From NCBI GenBank assembly GCA_903891755.1, contig CAITFY010000075.1:1-8898 (forward strand): a DNA stretch of 8,898 nt. The letters are read 5' to 3'. This document shows positions 5,301-8,898 of the stretch, piece after piece. The stretch is from an uncultured Actinomycetes bacterium (GTDB lineage: Bacteria > Actinomycetota > Actinomycetes > Nanopelagicales > Nanopelagicaceae). Position 1 is the stretch's first letter. The number at the start of each line of letters is the position of its first letter. Both the position numbers and the translations under genes were made by a program. Under the pieces are notes generated by a model, which saw only the letters and a program-made list of their open reading frames with translations, ran no database searches and was not told where the DNA came from.

Positions 5301-6593
5301 ATGTCGAACCCAGAAAATCTCAGTGCAGCATCAGCCCTCATCGGAGATCCAGCAAAGTTTGGTCGAGTTGGCGAAGATGGAACTGTGTATGTAACAACTC
5401 CTGAAGGTGAACGCGCAGTCGGTTCATACCCTGGTAAGAGCAATGAAGAGGCGCTCGCCTACTTCGTCCGCAAATTTGAATCTGTTGCATCTGAGGTAGC
5501 TCTCCTCGCTGCCCGCATTAAGAGCGGTGCCTTGGTTCCAAGTGACGCGCTTGCAGCAGTAAATAAACTCAAAGAGCAGATCTCAAATCTCAATGGAGTT
5601 GGCGATCTCGCCACCCTCGCAAAATCAGTCGAGCAGATTCCTTCACTTATCGAAGGTCACAAGGAAGCTTATGAGGCTCGTAAGGCAGCAGAGAACGCCG
5701 CTAAGGAAGCTAAGCGCGTTGAAGCCAGCGCCATTAAAGAGAAGTTAGTTGCAGAAGCAGAATCACTTGCCCTCTCTGAAAGTTGGAAATCGACTGGAGA
5801 CCGCCTCAAGGTTCTCCTTGATGAGTGGAAGGCCGCTCCTCGTCTAGATAAGAAGAGCGATGCCGAGCTCTGGAAGCGCTTCTCAAGCGCTCGCAATAAA
5901 TTTGATAAGCGCCGCCGTACCCACTTCGCGCAGTTAGAAAATCAAAGCGCTGTCGTGACATCCTCCAAGAGCGCGATCATTGAAGAGGCGAAGAAACTCG
6001 CTGATTCAAAGGATTGGCTAGCAACTGCTAACCGCTTCAAGGAATTAATGGATGCTTGGAAGGCTGCCGGACGCGGTAAGAAGAGCGTCGATACTCGCCT
6101 TTGGGAAGAGTTCAAGAATGCCCAGGACACCTTCTTTGCAGCTAAGAAAGCTGACTTGGAGAAGCGTCAGGGAACCATGGCTCAGAACCTCGTTAAGCGT
6201 GAAGAGCTCATCACTCAATTTGAGGCCCTACTTCCTGTCACAGATATCAAGGGTGCTCGTAACAAGTTCCATGATCTTCGTGAGAAGTGGGATCGCATTG
6301 GAATGACTGAGCGCAACAAGCGCGCCGCCTTAGAGGTTCGTCTGGAGAAAGTTGAGAATGAAATCAACTCACTTCACGAAGAGGTTGCACGACGTAGCGA
6401 TCCAACTGCTATCGCCCATGCAAATAGCGTTGTACAAGGTCTCCTTGATGCAATTGAAAATTACGAGAAGCAAGCTGCAAAGGCAGAGGCAGCCGGCCAG
6501 AGCGCTAAGGCGCTTGTCGCACGCGAAGCTGCTGCAGCGCGTAAAGCATGGTTAGCTGAAGCTCAAAAGGGTCTAGCTGACTTCAAGAAGTAA
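5301..6593 (+). CDS. DUF349 repeat protein
   Basis: A 430-residue, highly charged and probably cytoplasmic helical protein; no signal peptide or membrane segment is visible. Residues 18-62 form an N-terminal segment (KFGRVGEDGTVYVTTPEGER, then a Gly-Ser-Tyr-Pro-Gly turn) common at the front of actinobacterial DUF349 proteins. A Lys/Glu/Ala-rich helix follows (about 120-150). Then come three DUF349 repeats, at about 148-212, 224-288 and 298-352. The first two share W-x(8)-L-x(2,3)-WKAA and LW-x(2)-F cores (SWKSTGDRLKVLLDEWKAA, DWLATANRFKELMDAWKAA). The third is diverged (REKWDRIG). The C-terminus (370-430) is Ala-rich and coiled-coil-like. Molecular function is unknown to me. In actinobacteria such genes sit beside relA and hisS, which hints at a translation or stress link. 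It is transcribed alone, divergent from the MBL operon and convergent with relA. The start is set by the AAAGGAG site. Confidence 0.93.
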   Translation: MSNPENLSAASALIGDPAKFGRVGEDGTVYVTTPEGERAVGSYPGKSNEEALAYFVRKFESVASEVALLAARIKSGALVPSDALAAVNKLKEQISNLNGVGDLATLAKSVEQIPSLIEGHKEAYEARKAAENAAKEAKRVEASAIKEKLVAEAESLALSESWKSTGDRLKVLLDEWKAAPRLDKKSDAELWKRFSSARNKFDKRRRTHFAQLENQSAVVTSSKSAIIEEAKKLADSKDWLATANRFKELMDAWKAAGRGKKSVDTRLWEEFKNAQDTFFAAKKADLEKRQGTMAQNLVKREELITQFEALLPVTDIKGARNKFHDLREKWDRIGMTERNKRAALEVRLEKVENEINSLHEEVARRSDPTAIAHANSVVQGLLDAIENYEKQAAKAEAAGQSAKALVAREAAAARKAWLAEAQKGLADFKK

Positions 6594-6602
6594 TCTCCTG
6601 GC

Positions 6603-8765
6603 TTAGTTGTTGGTAACACGATAAACGTCGTACACGCCAGCAACGCTTCGCACCGCAGATAGAACAGTATCTAGGTGCAACGCATCTGCCATCTCAAAGG
6701 TGAATCTCGATAAGGCAACGCGATCTTTACTTGTGCTTACCGCTGCGTTCAAGATGTTCACATGCTGGTCTGCAAGGGTTCGAGTGATATCTGAAAGTAA
6801 CCCTGCTCTATCGAGTGCTTCGACCTGGATATTTACTAGGAATAGCGCTCTTGCGCTGTTATTCCACTTCACTTCGACGATGCGATCTCCTTGGTGCTCT
6901 TTAAGATCATTAACGTTGATGCAATCTGCGCGGTGTACGCTCACGCCGCTGCCCTTGGTAACAAAGCCAGTGATCTCATCGCCCGGAACGGGCGTACAGC
7001 ATCGAGCCAGTTTTACGAGTAGATCTCCAGCGCCTTCAACATCTACGCCAGATGAATTCCGTTTGGATGCCGAGGGACGCTTAAAGAGATGCTCAATACT
7101 CTCCTCCGCCTCAACCTCTCCCCCAAGTTGGTGGGCCAATTTTTCGATAACTGATGCAGCAGAAACATGGCCATTTCCAACTGAGGCATAGAGCGCTTCA
7201 ATATCTGGAAAATGTAGATCATGAGCTAATTCAAGGATTGCCTGACCCGCCAATATTTTCTGCAAAGGCATTCCGGCTTTACGCATCTGACGCGCGATCG
7301 ATTCTTGCCCCGCTTCAATCGCTTCCTCGCGGCGCTCCTTTGAGAACCACGCTTTAATCTTTGATCTGGCGCGAGGAGATTTAACAAAGTTGAGCCAATC
7401 GCGACTAGGCGCAGCATTCGGACTCTTATTTGTAACAATATCAATAACATCTCCGTTGGAGAGAGGTGATTCCAGTGGACTCAACTTTCCGTTTACCTTT
7501 GCGCCCACACAACGATTTCCAACTTCGGTATGAACTGCATACGCAAAGTCCACAGGAGTCGAACCAGCAGGAAGTGCGACGACGCTTCCCTTAGGAGTAA
7601 AGACAAATACTTCTGGCGTACGCAGGTCGTAGCGGAGAGTGTCTAGGAACTCTCCAACATCTTCACTCTCTTGCTGCCATTCATGAAGTTGCTTGAGCCA
7701 AATAACTCCTGGATCGTTCTCAACGGTCTTGGGTCCCTTGGATTTATATTTCCAGTGGGCGGCGATACCGAACTCAGCTCTGGCATGCATATCCGAGGTT
7801 CTAATCTGAATCTCAACTGCTTTTCCATTTGGGCCGATTACGGTGGTGTGCAGCGATTGATAAAGATTGAACTTCGGCATAGCGATGTAGTCCTTGAAGC
7901 GACCTGGGATTGGGCTCCAACGGGCGTGAATAGCTCCAAGCACTGCATAGCAATCACGCACATCATCAACAATTACTCGAACGCCGACCAAATCATAAAT
8001 TTCGCTAAATTCACGGCCTCGGACGATCATCTTTTGAAAGACGCTATAAAGGTGCTTCTGTCTCCCTTTTATTGTTGCGCGAATTCCCTCTACAGCTAGA
8101 TCTCTCTGAATCTGGTCTGTAACCTCTGCGGTGAATTTCTCGCGAAGTGGCTGGCGCTCACTCACTAATCGTTCTATCTCTTCATACTTCTTAGGCTCTA
8201 AGACGGCAAAGGAGAGATCTTCAAGTTCCCACTTGATTGCATTCATTCCCAGGCGGTGTGCCAAAGGCGCGTAGATATCGAGTGTCTCCCGAGCCTTTCG
8301 TGATGCGCTCTCAGAAGATACAAATTGCCAGGTACGAGCGTTGTGCAAGCGATCAGCTAATTTAATAACCAAGACGCGAATATCTTTCGACATCGCGACA
8401 ACCATTTTGCGAAGAGTTTCAGCTTCAGCCGTTGGTCCGTAAGTTAGTTTGTCGAGTTTGGTAACTCCATCAACAAGTTGCGCTACCTCATCGCCGAAAT
8501 CATGTCGGAGGGCATCTAACGAATAAGGAGTATCTTCAACGGTGTCATGCAAGAGCGCTGCGGTAATAGTGGCTTGATCCATCCCCAATTCAGCCAAGAT
8601 CTGAGCAACTGCAACCGGATGGGTGATGTATGGCTCTCCCGATTTTCTGGTCTGACCCGCATGAGCTTCATTCGCCGTCGAAAAGGCGCGCTCTAATTCA
8701 GCGCTCTTAAAGTCTGGAAGTGTTGAAACCAGAGTTTGGGCAAGGGGAGCTAAAAGCGTATCCAT
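6603..8765 (-). CDS. relA: Bifunctional (p)ppGpp synthetase/hydrolase Rel
   Basis: A long RSH enzyme of 720 residues that makes (p)ppGpp from GTP/GDP and ATP when uncharged tRNA stalls ribosomes, and degrades it again. The HD hydrolase domain (about 28-180) has its metal and catalytic residues: His49, His73-Asp74, Glu77-Asp78 and Asn142 (RLHNART). The synthetase domain (about 235-340) has RFKD at 289-292, YQSLH at 302-306 and EIQIRT at 318-323. RXKD rather than EXDD is the mark of bifunctional Rel. The TGS domain is at about 386-447, the zinc-finger-like segment has Cys589-Cys590, His611 and Cys615, and the ACT domain is at about 643-718. All are intact. The ATG is preceded by GGGGAG-type Shine-Dalgarno, and the gene begins 25 nt after the upstream gene, so they are probably co-transcribed. 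In naming schemes that reserve relA for monofunctional enzymes this would be rel. Confidence 0.97.
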   Translation of the reverse strand: MDTLLAPLAQTLVSTLPDFKSAELERAFSTANEAHAGQTRKSGEPYITHPVAVAQILAELGMDQATITAALLHDTVEDTPYSLDALRHDFGDEVAQLVDGVTKLDKLTYGPTAEAETLRKMVVAMSKDIRVLVIKLADRLHNARTWQFVSSESASRKARETLDIYAPLAHRLGMNAIKWELEDLSFAVLEPKKYEEIERLVSERQPLREKFTAEVTDQIQRDLAVEGIRATIKGRQKHLYSVFQKMIVRGREFSEIYDLVGVRVIVDDVRDCYAVLGAIHARWSPIPGRFKDYIAMPKFNLYQSLHTTVIGPNGKAVEIQIRTSDMHARAEFGIAAHWKYKSKGPKTVENDPGVIWLKQLHEWQQESEDVGEFLDTLRYDLRTPEVFVFTPKGSVVALPAGSTPVDFAYAVHTEVGNRCVGAKVNGKLSPLESPLSNGDVIDIVTNKSPNAAPSRDWLNFVKSPRARSKIKAWFSKERREEAIEAGQESIARQMRKAGMPLQKILAGQAILELAHDLHFPDIEALYASVGNGHVSAASVIEKLAHQLGGEVEAEESIEHLFKRPSASKRNSSGVDVEGAGDLLVKLARCCTPVPGDEITGFVTKGSGVSVHRADCINVNDLKEHQGDRIVEVKWNNSARALFLVNIQVEALDRAGLLSDITRTLADQHVNILNAAVSTSKDRVALSRFTFEMADALHLDTVLSAVRSVAGVYDVYRVTNN

Positions 8766-8772
8766 CGCTTAT

Positions 8773-8780
8773 CTCTCCCC
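8773..8780 (-). promoter_or_regulatory. Ribosome binding site of relA
   Basis: GGGGAGAG on the minus strand ends 7 nt before the relA ATG. It sits in the 25-nt gap after the upstream gene and supports the start at 8765. Confidence 0.7.
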
Positions 8781-8790
8781 TCACTCCAAG

Positions 8791-8898
8791 TTATCTACGG
8801 CTTTTGCGCTTAGGCTGGTTTCGAGGACCGCGTTCGCGGTTCTCCTTTGAGTGAGTTGAAGTAACGATATTGGAAACTTCTGCGTCACCCTTAATTAC
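8791..8898 (-). CDS. C-terminal tail of an upstream gene, probably SecF (partial)
   Basis: The minus-strand frame entering at 8898 is open for 35 codons to a TAA at 8793-8791. The peptide begins VIKGDAEVSNIVTSTHSKEN and ends in a strongly basic, Arg/Lys/Pro-rich tail (RGPRNQPKRKSRR). Such a hydrophilic basic tail after the last membrane helix is typical of actinobacterial SecF, the Sec translocon accessory subunit. secD-secF lies just upstream of relA in this phylum, usually with apt between. The tail does not look like the end of adenine phosphoribosyltransferase. No conserved SecF motif is within the window, so the identity rests on context and tail composition only. Confidence 0.45.
   Translation of the reverse strand, partial: VIKGDAEVSNIVTSTHSKENRERGPRNQPKRKSRR

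Noticed and set aside
6700..7191. A 163-codon plus-strand open frame, antisense to relA.
   Set aside because: It is a shadow of the relA frame with no recognisable domain or ribosome binding site. The relA protein covers it with fully conserved TGS, zinc-finger and ACT segments.
7671..8099. A 142-codon plus-strand open frame, antisense to the relA synthetase domain.
   Set aside because: It is complementary to the most conserved relA coding sequence, with no family resemblance.

Overview
The window is a compact stretch of bacterial chromosome carrying housekeeping genes. It suggests an actinobacterium with a small, densely packed genome. The gene set and neighbourhood (alaS, DUF948 protein, aspS, hisS, metallo-beta-lactamase-fold hydrolase, DUF349 protein, relA, and a basic C-terminal tail that fits SecF) match the conserved actinobacterial secDF-relA-hisS region. 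Base composition is only about half G+C by eye, and gaps between co-directional genes are 0 to 39 nt. That combination suggests a streamlined freshwater lineage of the acI / Nanopelagicales type. This placement is inference, not proof. No mobile element, CRISPR array, rRNA or tRNA gene was found.

Layout. Positions 1-5092 hold five genes in one minus-strand run. In transcription order they are an MBL-fold hydrolase (5092-4403), hisS (4403-3132), aspS (3131-1383), a DUF948 membrane protein (1343-1056) and alaS (1052 to beyond the left edge). Junctions are a 1-nt TAATG overlap, a 0-nt TAA/ATG abutment, a 39-nt gap and a 3-nt gap, so this looks like a single operon delivering three aminoacyl-tRNA synthetases. 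Positions 5093-5300 are the only sizeable non-coding segment. It is a divergent promoter region rich in small palindromes, and it includes what looks like a folded leader in front of the rightward DUF349 gene (5301-6593). That gene converges on relA (8765-6603, minus strand) with only 9 bp between the stop codons. relA lies 25 nt downstream of the end of another minus-strand gene (8898-8791), probably secF.

How the genes fit together. The operon charges tRNAs for His, Asp and Ala. The neighbouring bifunctional Rel enzyme senses uncharged tRNA on the ribosome and makes or destroys (p)ppGpp. The AspRS carries His31 and Gly76, the signature of a non-discriminating enzyme, which predicts that Asn-tRNA is made through Asp-tRNA(Asn) and GatCAB. 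The DUF349 protein, three helical repeats of unknown function, sits between the synthetase operon and relA.

Most of the window is ordinary. The parts most worth a second look are the 5093-5300 intergenic region with its possible structured leader, the TTG start of the MBL gene, the AspRS specificity signature, and the DUF349 protein itself.
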